Below, one piece after another: positions 8,323-15,817 of a DNA stretch of 64,000 bases. The notes beneath the pieces were generated by a model. The model worked only from the letters and a program-made list of their open reading frames with translations. It made no database searches and was not told the DNA's origin. The translations under genes were made by a program, and so were the position numbers. Source of the stretch: Pseudonocardia cypriaca (GTDB taxonomy: Bacteria; Actinomycetota; Actinomycetes; Mycobacteriales; Pseudonocardiaceae); contig NZ_VFPH01000003.1 in NCBI RefSeq assembly GCF_006717045.1, positions 1,364,001-1,428,000 on the forward strand, written 5' to 3'. Every line of letters starts with the position of its first letter. The stretch's first letter is position 1.

Positions 8323-9145
8323 TCAGGGCCCGTTCCTTGAGCTCGGCCAGTGCGTCGGAGCTGGCCGCGTCGGCCGGCAGGTAGGCGACGAGGCGCAGCT
8401 CCTCGGACCCGGCGAGCAGGAGGCTCTCGTACGCCAGGCGCAGTGGGCCCACCCCCGGGTGCGCCCACCGCTCGATCCCGGTCGAGGCGGGCACGGTGCC
8501 GCCCGCGGCGTACCGGCGGGCGAACACGGCGCCCTCGGTGATCGACAGCTCGTCGGCGAGCGCCGCGGCCGTCCGGTCGCCGAGGTCGGCGGCCGCACGC
8601 AGGGCGGCGGTGCGCTCGTCGGCCACCGCCTCCCAGTCCGGGAACGCCGCGCGCGCCCGCGCGTCGAAGGTGAACCGCACGAGGTTGGGCTCGGTGGCGT
8701 CGAACAGCCCGATCGGCGCGGCGAGCCGGCGGAACCCGTCGGTGCAGGCGAGCACGTCGCCGTGCGGGGCGGCGACGAACGCCGGGGTGGGCTCCAGCCG
8801 GTCGAGCAGGGCGAGCACGGTGGGGCGCACCGTCGGCGACGGTGGCTGCGCCTGCACGCACACGTCGCCGGTAACCGCCTTGACCATGCGGTACACGTGC
8901 ACCCGCTCCTCCGGTGAGAGGGCGAGCACATCGGCGAGCGCCCCGATCACCTGCGTGGACGGGCGACGGTCGCTGCCCCGTTCCAGGCGGGTCAGGTATT
9001 CGACGCTGATGCCGGCGAGCGACGCCAGCTCCTCCCGGCGCAGGCCGGGTGTGCGGCGGCGGGACCCCGAGGGGAGACCCACCGCGGCCGGGCTGATCGC
9101 TTCCCGGCGGGCGCGCAGGAATGCGCCGAGCGCGTTGTCGGTCAC
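8315..9145 (-). CDS. XRE-family regulator with MmyB-like ligand domain
   Basis: A 276-residue transcription factor. Residues 5-75 are an XRE helix-turn-helix (LGAFLRARREAISP, RREELASLAGISVEYLTRLE). The rest is an MmyB-like/PAS-type ligand-binding domain, recognisable by PTPAFVAAPHGDVLACTDGF, NLVRFTFD, and the terminal HPGVGPLRLAYESLLL. GTG 9145 gives the usual short N-terminus; a longer frame exists but adds an atypical tail. It is divergent from the flavin/F420 oxidoreductase at 9214, the typical arrangement in which such regulators control a neighbouring reductase gene. Confidence 0.88.
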   Translation of the reverse strand: MTDNALGAFLRARREAISPAAVGLPSGSRRRTPGLRREELASLAGISVEYLTRLERGSDRRPSTQVIGALADVLALSPEERVHVYRMVKAVTGDVCVQAQPPSPTVRPTVLALLDRLEPTPAFVAAPHGDVLACTDGFRRLAAPIGLFDATEPNLVRFTFDARARAAFPDWEAVADERTAALRAAADLGDRTAAALADELSITEGAVFARRYAAGGTVPASTGIERWAHPGVGPLRLAYESLLLAGSEELRLVAYLPADAASSDALAELKERALIS

Positions 9146-9213
9146 GCCCCCGAGGGTAGGGGGTCCCTGGTGCGGTCTCCCTAACCCGCGGGCGCCGACG
9201 GAGGCTTCCGGGC

Positions 9214-9657
9214 ATGAGCGCATTCACCACAGCGGAGATCGAGTACCTGCGCGGTCAGCCGCTCGGCCGGCTGGCGACGGTCGGTCCGGACGGGCGACCG
9301 CAGGTCAAGCCGGTCGGGTTCCTGCTGGACCCCGAGACCGACGAGCTGGTCGTCGGCGGCTACGCCGGCAGCGGGATGGCCACCAGCAAGAAGTTCCGGG
9401 ACATCGCGGCGTCCGGCGTCGCGGCGCTGGTCGTCGACGACGTCGCGACGGTCGACCCGTGGACCCCGCGCGGGGTCGAGGTGCGCGGCGTCGCCGAGGC
9501 GTGCACCGCGGGCGGCGCCGAAATCGGGAAGCGGCTCGGCGCATCGTTCGACTTCGATCCGGCGTTCATCCTCGTGCGGCCGACCCGGATCGTGTCCTGG
9601 GGGATCGACGGCTCCTCATACGAGGTGTCCGCGCGCGACGCCGTGCGGGTGGGCTGA
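9214..9657 (+). CDS. PPOX-class F420/FMN-dependent oxidoreductase
   Basis: A 147-residue split-barrel protein of the pyridoxamine-oxidase-like superfamily. LGRLATVGPDGRPQVKPVGF is the cofactor-binding first strand pair, KKFRDIAASGVAALVVDDV the second, and PTRIVSWGID the C-terminal strand, all typical of actinobacterial F420- or FMN-dependent reductases. ATG 9214 faces the XRE/MmyB regulator across 68 bp, so it is probably that regulator's target. The aldo/keto reductase begins two bases after the stop, suggesting co-transcription. Confidence 0.85.
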   Translation: MSAFTTAEIEYLRGQPLGRLATVGPDGRPQVKPVGFLLDPETDELVVGGYAGSGMATSKKFRDIAASGVAALVVDDVATVDPWTPRGVEVRGVAEACTAGGAEIGKRLGASFDFDPAFILVRPTRIVSWGIDGSSYEVSARDAVRVG

Positions 9658-9659
9658 CC

Positions 9660-10625
9660 GTGCGGTACCGCCTCTTCGGCCGCACCGGCCTGCGCGTCTC
9701 GGACCTCTTCCTCGGCACGATGGTGCTCACCGATCCCGGCGAGACCCGCCGGATCATCGACGCCTACGCGGATGCGGGCGGCAACGTCCTGGACACGGCG
9801 TCGGCCTACGGCGACGGGGAGGAGCTGCTCGGCTCCGTCCTCGAGCGGCGCGACCGGTTCGTCCTCGCGACCAAGTACACGCTCTCGCGCGATGCGCGCG
9901 ATCCCAACGCGGCGGGCAACCACCGCAAGAACCTGGTGTTCTCGCTGGAGCAGAGCCTGCGGCGGCTGCGCACCGACTACATCGACGTCTACTGGGTGCA
10001 CGTGTGGGACCGGCACACTCCGCTCGAGGAGACGATGCGCGCGCTCGACGACGCCGTGCGCACCGGGAAGATCCTCTACGTCGGGATCTCCGACGCGCCC
10101 GCGTGGGTGGTCTCCCGGGCGAACACCCTCGCGCAGTGGCGGGACTGGACCCCGTTCGCCGGCCTGCAGGTGCCCTACAACCTGCTGCAACGCGACATCG
10201 AGCGGGAGCTGCTCCCGATGGCGGAGGCGTTCGGGATGAGCGTGGCCGCGTGGGCACCGCTCGCGAGCGGCCGGCTCGCAGGCGGCTCCCGCCGGGCCGA
10301 CCCGGGATCGCTCACCCCGCGGGACGAGGCGGCCGCCGCGGCCGTGCGCGCCGTCGCCGACGAACTGGGCGCCACCGCGGCCCAGGTGGCGCTCGCCTGG
10401 ACGCGCAGCAGGTCGCCGGCCGTGCACCCGCTCGTCGGGGTCAGTTCGGTCGAGCAGCTCACCGAGAACCTGGGAGCGCTCGACCTGGTCCTGCCCGACG
10501 ACGCGGTCGACCGCCTGGAGGCCGCGGTGGGTTTCGAGCGCGGCTTCCCCGCGGACTTCATCGCCGAGTGCGAGCCGTCCCCGTTCGTGTTCGGCGACCA
10601 CGCGACCGCGGTGGTGGGGCGGTAG
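9660..10625 (+). CDS. Aldo/keto reductase
   Basis: A 321-residue NADPH-dependent TIM-barrel oxidoreductase. GTG 9660 starts the usual YRLFGRTGLRVSDLFLGT. Active-site elements are visible: DTASAYGDGEELLG (Asp and Tyr), FVLATKYTLS (Lys), VYWVHVWDRHTP (His), and the NADP-binding ends SRSPAVHPLVGVSSVEQLTENL. It resembles the YajO/potassium-channel beta-subunit branch. Likely co-transcribed with the reductase upstream; carbonyl substrate unknown. Confidence 0.9.
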   Translation: MRYRLFGRTGLRVSDLFLGTMVLTDPGETRRIIDAYADAGGNVLDTASAYGDGEELLGSVLERRDRFVLATKYTLSRDARDPNAAGNHRKNLVFSLEQSLRRLRTDYIDVYWVHVWDRHTPLEETMRALDDAVRTGKILYVGISDAPAWVVSRANTLAQWRDWTPFAGLQVPYNLLQRDIERELLPMAEAFGMSVAAWAPLASGRLAGGSRRADPGSLTPRDEAAAAAVRAVADELGATAAQVALAWTRSRSPAVHPLVGVSSVEQLTENLGALDLVLPDDAVDRLEAAVGFERGFPADFIAECEPSPFVFGDHATAVVGR

Positions 10626-10679
10626 AAAATCTCGGCAGGCATGTCGAGGACGCGGGCTCGCTCTCGACGTTCCGGTTGT

Positions 10680-10700
10680 GGACGGCCGCCGTGGCCGTCC
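10680..10700 (+). promoter_or_regulatory. Hairpin just upstream of a ribosome binding site
   Basis: GGACGGCC (10680-10687) and GGCCGTCC (10693-10700) form a perfect 8-bp stem with a 5-nt loop, ending 4 bases before the GAGGAGG ribosome site of the DUF1905 gene. In RNA it could modulate translation of that gene; it could also be the end of the aldo/keto reductase transcript, although no U-tract follows. Confidence 0.45.
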
Positions 10701-10715
10701 GGCCGAGGAGGAACG

Positions 10716-11006
10716 ATGACCGAGAACCAGTCCCTTGACCACGAGTTCAACGCCGTCCTGCAGAAGAGCCCGAACCCGGGCGGCTGGACCTACGTCGTGA
10801 TGCCCGGCTCGGCCGAGTTCTTCGGCACCCGCGGCCTGGTGAAGGTCAGCGGCACCGTGGACGGCCACCCGTTCCGCAGCTCGTTCATGGCGCTCGGCGA
10901 CGGCACCCACAAGCTGCCGGTGAAGGGCGAGCTCCAGCGCGCGATCGGCAAGGGCCCGGGCGAGACGGTCACGGTGCACCTCGCCGAGCGGATCACCGAC
11001 CGCTGA
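10716..11006 (+). CDS. DUF1905 domain protein (second copy)
   Basis: A 96-residue, single-domain DUF1905 protein. Key stretches WTYVVMPGSAEFFGTRGLVK, VSGTVDGHPFRSSFM and HKLPVKGELQRAIGKGPGE parallel those in the copy at 8050. ATG 10716 is fixed by a strong GAGGAGG site 5 bases upstream. Function unknown. It stands alone between an aldo/keto reductase and a zinc-ribbon gene. Confidence 0.85.
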   Translation: MTENQSLDHEFNAVLQKSPNPGGWTYVVMPGSAEFFGTRGLVKVSGTVDGHPFRSSFMALGDGTHKLPVKGELQRAIGKGPGETVTVHLAERITDR

Positions 11007-11069
11007 CGGCGTGCGGTGCCGCGGTGCGAGCGCTCCTCCATACGGGCGGGATGGCCGTCCGACGGGGCG

Positions 11070-11114
11070 GCGGGTGGTTGCGGGTGCACCCTCTGCAACC
11101 ACCCGCGCTACTCT
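11070..11114 (+). promoter_or_regulatory. 12-bp stem hairpin and -10 box before the zinc-ribbon gene
   Basis: GCGGGTGGTTGC (11070-11081) and GCAACCACCCGC (11095-11106) form a perfect 12-bp stem; the loop contains the palindrome GGGTGCACCC. Immediately after comes TACTCT (11109-11114), a TAnnnT -10 box placed 7 nt before GTG 11122, suggesting a leaderless mRNA. The hairpin could end the DUF1905 transcript or be an operator for the next gene. Confidence 0.5.
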
Positions 11115-11121
11115 CGGCTGG

Positions 11122-11460
11122 GTGATCTGTCCGAAGTGTCAGAACCTGATGCATACCGTCGACCGGCGAGGCGTCCACATCGAGCAGTGCCAGGGCTGTC
11201 GAGGGATCTTCCTCGACCGCGGCGAGCTCGAGCAGATCGCCAACGCGGAGCAGAGCTTCTACGGCGGCCACGGGTCCCCGCAGGGCTACTACGCCGACTC
11301 GCCCCCGCCCCACCAGCGCCAGCACCGCGGCCAGTACAGCGACTCCCCGCCCCCGTACGGGCACCAGCGTGGCCGCTACAACGACTCCCCGCCGCCCTAC
11401 GGCCACCACGGGGGCGGCCACAAGCGCCGCAAGGGCTTCCTCGACGAGCTGTTCGGCTGA
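11122..11460 (+). CDS. Zinc-ribbon (TFIIB-type zf) protein with repeated DSPPP tail
   Basis: A 112-residue small protein. The N-terminus CPKCQNLMHTVDRRGVHIEQ with CQGCRGIFLDRGELEQI is the zf-TFIIB domain: two CxxC knuckles followed by the FLDRGELE signature. The tail has three consecutive Y-x-D-S-P-P-P units (YADSPPPH, YSDSPPPY, YNDSPPPY) separated by His/Arg/Gln-rich spacers, then a basic KRRKGFLDELFG end. GTG 11122 is selected since the zinc knuckle starts two codons later and a -10 box is close by. Function unknown; such proteins are common in actinobacteria. Confidence 0.8.
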   Translation: MICPKCQNLMHTVDRRGVHIEQCQGCRGIFLDRGELEQIANAEQSFYGGHGSPQGYYADSPPPHQRQHRGQYSDSPPPYGHQRGRYNDSPPPYGHHGGGHKRRKGFLDELFG

Positions 11461-11468
11461 GTGGGCTC

Positions 11469-12176
11469 TTGCCGAGTGAGCCGGGAGCGCTGAGCGAGCG
11501 GGCTGCGCCGAGCCGGCATCAGCATCCGGTCGACCTGCAGATCTGCCTCGGGTGTGGCGCCCGGTTCACGCACCCGGTCGTCGCGCCCGACGCGGCGGTG
11601 CTGATCTGCGGTGACTGCGGGCATCGGCAGCCGTTCCGGCGGCTGCCGCTGTTCGCGCTCACCGGTCCGAGCGGGGCGGGCAAGTCGACGGTGGCCCGCC
11701 TGCTCCCGCAGGCACTCGCGGACGTGGCGGTCGTGGTGGAGCAGGACGTGCTGTGGACGCCGGGCCTGCAGGATCCGGCCGACGACTTCGCGGACTTCCG
11801 CCGGATCTGGCTGCGGACGGCCGCGATGATCCACCAGAGCGGGCGTCCGGTGGTGCTGGTCGGCACGGTCGTGCCGGAGCAGTTCGAGCGGCGCCCGGAA
11901 CGCGCCTTCGTCGGGGAGATCCACTACCTGGCGCTGGTCGCCGACTCCGACGTGCTGCGCTCCCGGCTGAGCGCCCGACCGGCGTGGCGTGGCTGGGACG
12001 AGCCCCGGATCGCGGAGACGGTCGAGTTCAACCACTGGCTGCGCCGCAACGGGCCGGTCCTCGCCCCTCCCGTCGAGCTGGTCGACACCACCGCGCTCGG
12101 GCTGGCCGAGACCGCGGACCGGGTGGTCGAGTGGGTGCGGCGCGGCGTGGTTCAGTTCCGCAAGGTGGAGGCGTAG
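11469..12176 (+). CDS. Zinc-ribbon plus P-loop kinase-like protein
   Basis: About 235 residues if TTG 11469 is used. A short zinc ribbon (CLGCGARFTHP then CGDCGHRQPF) precedes a P-loop NTPase: Walker A LTGPSGAGKSTVARLLP, then VVVEQDVLW, a conserved VVLVGTVVPEQF strand, and a lid region RPAWRGWDEPRIAETVEFNHWL. It looks like a nucleotide- or gluconate-kinase-type fold. The start is uncertain: no ATG/GTG precedes the zinc ribbon in frame after the upstream stop, and a GTG near 11597 would remove half the ribbon. It overlaps the convergent hydrolase gene by 25 bases. Substrate unknown. Confidence 0.65.
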   Translation: MPSEPGALSERAAPSRHQHPVDLQICLGCGARFTHPVVAPDAAVLICGDCGHRQPFRRLPLFALTGPSGAGKSTVARLLPQALADVAVVVEQDVLWTPGLQDPADDFADFRRIWLRTAAMIHQSGRPVVLVGTVVPEQFERRPERAFVGEIHYLALVADSDVLRSRLSARPAWRGWDEPRIAETVEFNHWLRRNGPVLAPPVELVDTTALGLAETADRVVEWVRRGVVQFRKVEA

Positions 12177-12895
12177 AGCGTCTCCAGGGCCTTCCAGTGG
12201 CGTTCCTCGGCGGCCACGTCGTACGTGGGGTTGTCCGGCACCGCGAACCCGTGCTTCGCCGGGTAGAACTCCACGGTGTGCCGCACGCCGGCCTCGGTGA
12301 GCGCCGTGTCGAGCAGCTGCGCCTGCTCGGGTGTGAAGTGGGCGTCGTCCTCCGCCCCGGCGACGTACACGGTGGCGGTGATGCGGCCCGCCGCCAGGTG
12401 CGGGCTCTGCGGGTCGTCCTCCACCGCGATCCCGCCACCGTGGAACGACGCCGCTGCTGCGACCGCGGCCGGGTGCGCTGCCGCCGTGATCAGCGACAGC
12501 CGTCCACCCATGCAGTAGCCGGTCGTCCCGGCCGCGGAGCCGGTGACCTCGGGGCGCGCCAGCAGGAAGTCGAGGTGGGCGCCGGTGTCCGAGACGATCC
12601 GGTCCCGCGTGAGGCGGCCCATGTAGTCCCCCATCCGAGCCCGCTCGCCGGGGTCGGTGAAGACGGTGGCGATGTCGAACGGGGTCCACGCACCCTCGCG
12701 GTAGTAGACGTCGGGGACCAACGTCACGTAGCCCGTGCCCGCGAGCCGGTCGGCCATCGCCCGCATCGTCTCGCGCGCGCCGCCCGCATCCGGGAACAGG
12801 ACGACCCCGGGCCACGGCCCGTCCCCGTCGGGTACGTGCAGGGTCGCGGGGCACGTGCCGTCGGGAGTCGGGATCTGCACATCGATGCGGGCCAC
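12152..12895 (-). CDS. Dienelactone hydrolase family protein
   Basis: A 247-residue alpha/beta hydrolase. The dienelactone-hydrolase nucleophile elbow GYCMGG gives Cys128; the acid is Asp183 or Asp184 in AGAEDDAHF; His215 lies in KHGF. This Cys-Asp-His triad is diagnostic of the DLH family, which opens lactones such as dienelactone to maleylacetate. Start GTG 12895. No chloroaromatic pathway genes are nearby, so the physiological lactone or ester is unknown. Confidence 0.88.
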   Translation of the reverse strand: MARIDVQIPTPDGTCPATLHVPDGDGPWPGVVLFPDAGGARETMRAMADRLAGTGYVTLVPDVYYREGAWTPFDIATVFTDPGERARMGDYMGRLTRDRIVSDTGAHLDFLLARPEVTGSAAGTTGYCMGGRLSLITAAAHPAAVAAAASFHGGGIAVEDDPQSPHLAAGRITATVYVAGAEDDAHFTPEQAQLLDTALTEAGVRHTVEFYPAKHGFAVPDNPTYDVAAEERHWKALETLYASTLRN

Positions 12896-12915
12896 CTGGC
12901 CAGCCTAGGTGGCGA

Positions 12916-13308
12916 TCACCGGTGGGCACCCGTGCAGGCGTACGCGAGCACGCGTGCGCCACGACCCGGTGTCGCCCGCACCACCGCGCGCTTCGCCTCC
13001 TCCAGCGACGCCGCGTAGGCCCAGCCCCAGGCGAGGTTCCGCGCCTGTGCCACCGCGGCGCACCCGTTGCTGACGCGCACGAACGACCGGCAGTCGCTCG
13101 CGCCGCACTCGTTCTCGGCGGCACTCGCCGCGGCCGAGCCGGAGGGCTGCTCGTAGGAGTAGCCGATGTTGCCGGTCTCGACCGAGACCGCGATCGCCGC
13201 CCAGGTGTCGGGGGCGGCGTTCGCAGGGGCGGCTCCGAGCACGGTCGCGCCGGTCGCGAGCACGACCGCGGCGGCACCGCGGATGATCGTGGAACGGATG
13301 GTCGTCAT
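12916..13308 (-). CDS. Secreted DUF4189 protein
   Basis: A 130-residue exported protein. The signal peptide runs through a hydrophobic core to an AxA cleavage site near ANA-APDTW (about residue 32). The mature part is a DUF4189 domain: WAAIAVSVETGNIGYSYEQ, ENECGASDCRSFV, NGCAAVAQA and a final YACTG, with four cysteines that probably form two disulfides. Start ATG 13308. Function unknown; typical of secreted actinobacterial proteins. Confidence 0.85.
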   Translation of the reverse strand: MTTIRSTIIRGAAAVVLATGATVLGAAPANAAPDTWAAIAVSVETGNIGYSYEQPSGSAAASAAENECGASDCRSFVRVSNGCAAVAQARNLAWGWAYAASLEEAKRAVVRATPGRGARVLAYACTGAHR

Positions 13309-13398
13309 GGTCGCTCTCCCTCGCCGACGCGCACTGGTGGCGGGGACGACCGCCGGTGCCGCGGATCGGTTGGGGTCGGCGGGGAACCGGCCTCGAGG

Positions 13399-14958
13399 TC
13401 AGCAGCAGGCCGGTTCTGCTTCGCGCTCCGAAGCCTCCTGCTGCTGCGCACCGCTGTCGCGCAGCGCCACGGCCGCCACGACCGCGATGGCCGCCGCGAT
13501 CACGCCCGCCCCGGCGGCCGTGACCTGCAGGCCTGCGACGAACGCCTCCCGTGCCACGTCGACCAGCACGGCCGCGGTCGGCTCGGGCAGGTGCGCGGCC
13601 GCGGAGACCGCCCCGCCGAGCGTGTCGCGAGCGGCGTGCGCAGCCTCTGCCGGCACGTCGGCGGGCAGGCCGCCCGCCACGCCGCTGCGGTAGATGGTGG
13701 CGCCGATGCTGCCCAGCACGGCGATGCCGAGCGCCCCGCCCAGCTCGGCGGCGGTCTCGGAGATGCCGGATGCCGCACCCGCCTTCTCGGCCGGGGCGGA
13801 GCCGACGATCATCTCGGTGGTCAGCCCGAAGACCGGGCCCATGCCGAGCGAGATCACCACGGACGAGACGACGATGGCGGTGAGCCCCGTGCCGACCTGA
13901 ACCGTGGTGAGCAGGAAGAGCCCGGCCGCGGCGGCGGCGAGTCCGGCGGCCACGAGGTTCGCGGGCTTGACGCGCTGCGCGAAGCGCGGCGCGAGCTGGG
14001 AGCTGACGACGAAGCCGAGTGCGCCCGGCAACGACCACAGGCCGGCGTGCAGCGGCGACATCCCCGCGACCAGCTGCAGGTACTGCCCGATGAACAGGAA
14101 GTAGCCGATCATCACGAAGAGCGCCAGGAAGTTCACGACGAGCGCGGCGTTGAACCGGCGGATCCGGAACAGGGCGAGGTCGATCATCGGCTCGGCGAGC
14201 CGCTGCTGCCTGCGCACCCACAGCGTTCCGACGCCCACGCCCGCGGCGATCGCGAGCACGGCGCCGGTGGTCGGCCCGTCCTGGGCGAGCTGCTTCAGGC
14301 CGGCCACGATCGCGAGCAGTGCACCGACGGACATCGCGACGCTGCGCAGGTCCAGCCGCCCGGCGTTCGGGTCGCGGTACTCGGGGAGCACGCGCGGGCC
14401 GAGCACCAGCAGGGCGCCCATCACCGGCAGCGCGAGCAGGAACACCGATCCCCACCAGAACGCCTCGAGCACCAGCCCGCCGAGCACCGGCCCGATCGCG
14501 CTGCCCGCCGAGAACGCCCCGATCCAGATGCCGACGGCGAGCGAGCGCTGCTTCGGGTCCTGGAACATGTGGAAGATCAGCGACAGCGTGGACGGCGCCA
14601 CCGTTGCCCCGGCGAGCCCGAGGAGGGCCCGGCTGACGATGAGCATCTCGGGTGTGGTGGAGAACGCCGCCAGCACCGACACGGCTCCGAAGGCGGCTGC
14701 GCCGATCAGCAGCAGCCGCCTCCGGCCGATCCGATCCCCGAGGGTGCCCATCGTGACGAGGGCGCCTGCCACCATGAACCCGTAGACGTCGATGATCCAC
14801 AGCAGCTGCGTGCTCGTCGGCCTGAGGTCCTCGCTCAGCGCGGGAACTGCCAGGTGCAGCACCGTCAGGTCCATCACGTACAGGAGGCAGGCCAGCGCCA
14901 GGACGGCGAGGCCGACCCACTCCCGCCGGCCGGCTCGCACTGACTGCCCCGTGTTCAT
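13399..14958 (-). CDS. DHA2-family MFS multidrug transporter
   Basis: A 519-residue, 14-helix EmrB/QacA-type drug:proton antiporter. Motif D1 (YVMDLTVLHLAVPAL) is in helix 1, motif A (GTLGDRIGRRRLLLIG) between helices 2 and 3, and motif C (GAFSAGSAIGPVLGG) in helix 5. ATG 14958 follows GGAGGAACGAGAGCG, a good ribosome site. The C-terminus ends in two cysteines. It lies 59 bases after the RibD-like reductase in the same direction, behind the TetR operator array at 15733-15788, so it is probably a TetR-repressed efflux pump. Confidence 0.9.
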   Translation of the reverse strand: MNTGQSVRAGRREWVGLAVLALACLLYVMDLTVLHLAVPALSEDLRPTSTQLLWIIDVYGFMVAGALVTMGTLGDRIGRRRLLLIGAAAFGAVSVLAAFSTTPEMLIVSRALLGLAGATVAPSTLSLIFHMFQDPKQRSLAVGIWIGAFSAGSAIGPVLGGLVLEAFWWGSVFLLALPVMGALLVLGPRVLPEYRDPNAGRLDLRSVAMSVGALLAIVAGLKQLAQDGPTTGAVLAIAAGVGVGTLWVRRQQRLAEPMIDLALFRIRRFNAALVVNFLALFVMIGYFLFIGQYLQLVAGMSPLHAGLWSLPGALGFVVSSQLAPRFAQRVKPANLVAAGLAAAAAGLFLLTTVQVGTGLTAIVVSSVVISLGMGPVFGLTTEMIVGSAPAEKAGAASGISETAAELGGALGIAVLGSIGATIYRSGVAGGLPADVPAEAAHAARDTLGGAVSAAAHLPEPTAAVLVDVAREAFVAGLQVTAAGAGVIAAAIAVVAAVALRDSGAQQQEASEREAEPACC

Positions 14959-15017
14959 CGCTCTCGTTCCTCCGGTCGTCGGGATCTCGGAGGTAAGACC
15001 GCGGTGCTGCCCGGAAC

Positions 15018-15581
15018 TCATCGGTCGTAGCTCAGGACCACCGTTCCGCCCTCCAGGGTCCGGTTGCCGGTCAGTCGGAAGCTGGTGGGGCCGAACTCGG
15101 CGGTGAACAGCGGGATTCCCGCCCCGGCCACCACCGGGTAGACCTTCAGGACGAGCGAGTCGATCTCGGCGAGCAGGGACCCGGCCAACCGGGACCCGCC
15201 CATGAGATAGATGTCCTTGCCGTCCTCGGCCTTCAGCTGCCGGATCCGTTCGGTGACGTCGTCCGAGATCACCTCGACGGCCGGGTCCGGGCTCTCGTAC
15301 GTGGTGGAGACGACGTACTGCCGCAGGTGCGCGAACGGGCTGGTGACCCCGATGTCGAGGGCGGGCTGGAAGGTCGCCCGCCCCTGCACGCCCACGTCGA
15401 AGTTCGGGTTGGGCACGTCGACGCCGAGCTGCTCCCGCACGTGGGTGGGCAGGGTGTCCGGGTAGTCGCCGGTGATGAACTCGAGCACGTCCGGCGTGAC
15501 CGGGAAGAAGTCGACACCCCCGTCCGGCGCGGCGATGAAGCCGTCGATGGTCATGCCGACGTAGTAGACGAGTTTTCGCAA
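15018..15581 (-). CDS. Dihydrofolate reductase / RibD C-terminal family protein
   Basis: A 187-residue reductase of the RibD_C/DHFR-like family. N-terminus RKLVYYVGMTIDGFIAAPDG is characteristic, and GKDIYLMGGSRLAGSLL is the NADPH-binding strand-loop-helix. TTG 15581 is supported by AGGAAGG 8-9 bases upstream; no better start is present. First gene of a two-gene unit with the DHA2 pump. The gene diverges from the TetR regulator across the four-repeat operator region and is likely controlled by it. Substrate unknown. Confidence 0.85.
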   Translation of the reverse strand: MRKLVYYVGMTIDGFIAAPDGGVDFFPVTPDVLEFITGDYPDTLPTHVREQLGVDVPNPNFDVGVQGRATFQPALDIGVTSPFAHLRQYVVSTTYESPDPAVEVISDDVTERIRQLKAEDGKDIYLMGGSRLAGSLLAEIDSLVLKVYPVVAGAGIPLFTAEFGPTSFRLTGNRTLEGGTVVLSYDR

Positions 15582-15732
15582 ACTCGGGCCTTCCTGTCGT
15601 GGTGTTCGGCTGCCGGCTGTCGGCTATCGGTTGCCGCGCGGGCGGAGGACGGGCCGGGGCCGGGACGCCGGACGCGGTTTCGTCGGCTGCTGCGGACGCC
15701 GCGGGTGGGGCTGCGGGAAGGACGTGGCTCGC

Positions 15733-15788
15733 ATGTAGTACCTCAGCTGTAGTACTCTGCATGTAGTGATTTGACTGTAGTACTACAG
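15733..15788. promoter_or_regulatory. Four tandem 14-bp TetR operator-like repeats
   Basis: Four units start exactly 14 bp apart at 15733, 15747, 15761 and 15775: ATGTAGTACCTCAG, CTGTAGTACTCTGC, ATGTAGTGATTTGA, CTGTAGTACTACAG. All share TGTAGT and three share TGTAGTAC. The last is a perfect 14-bp palindrome. The array fills the gap between the divergent RibD-like gene and the TetR gene. Most likely it is the TetR operator; the protein-DNA match is inferred. Confidence 0.75.
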
Positions 15789-15817
15789 ATGAAGTGGTGT
15801 CAACAGAGGAGATGTGG

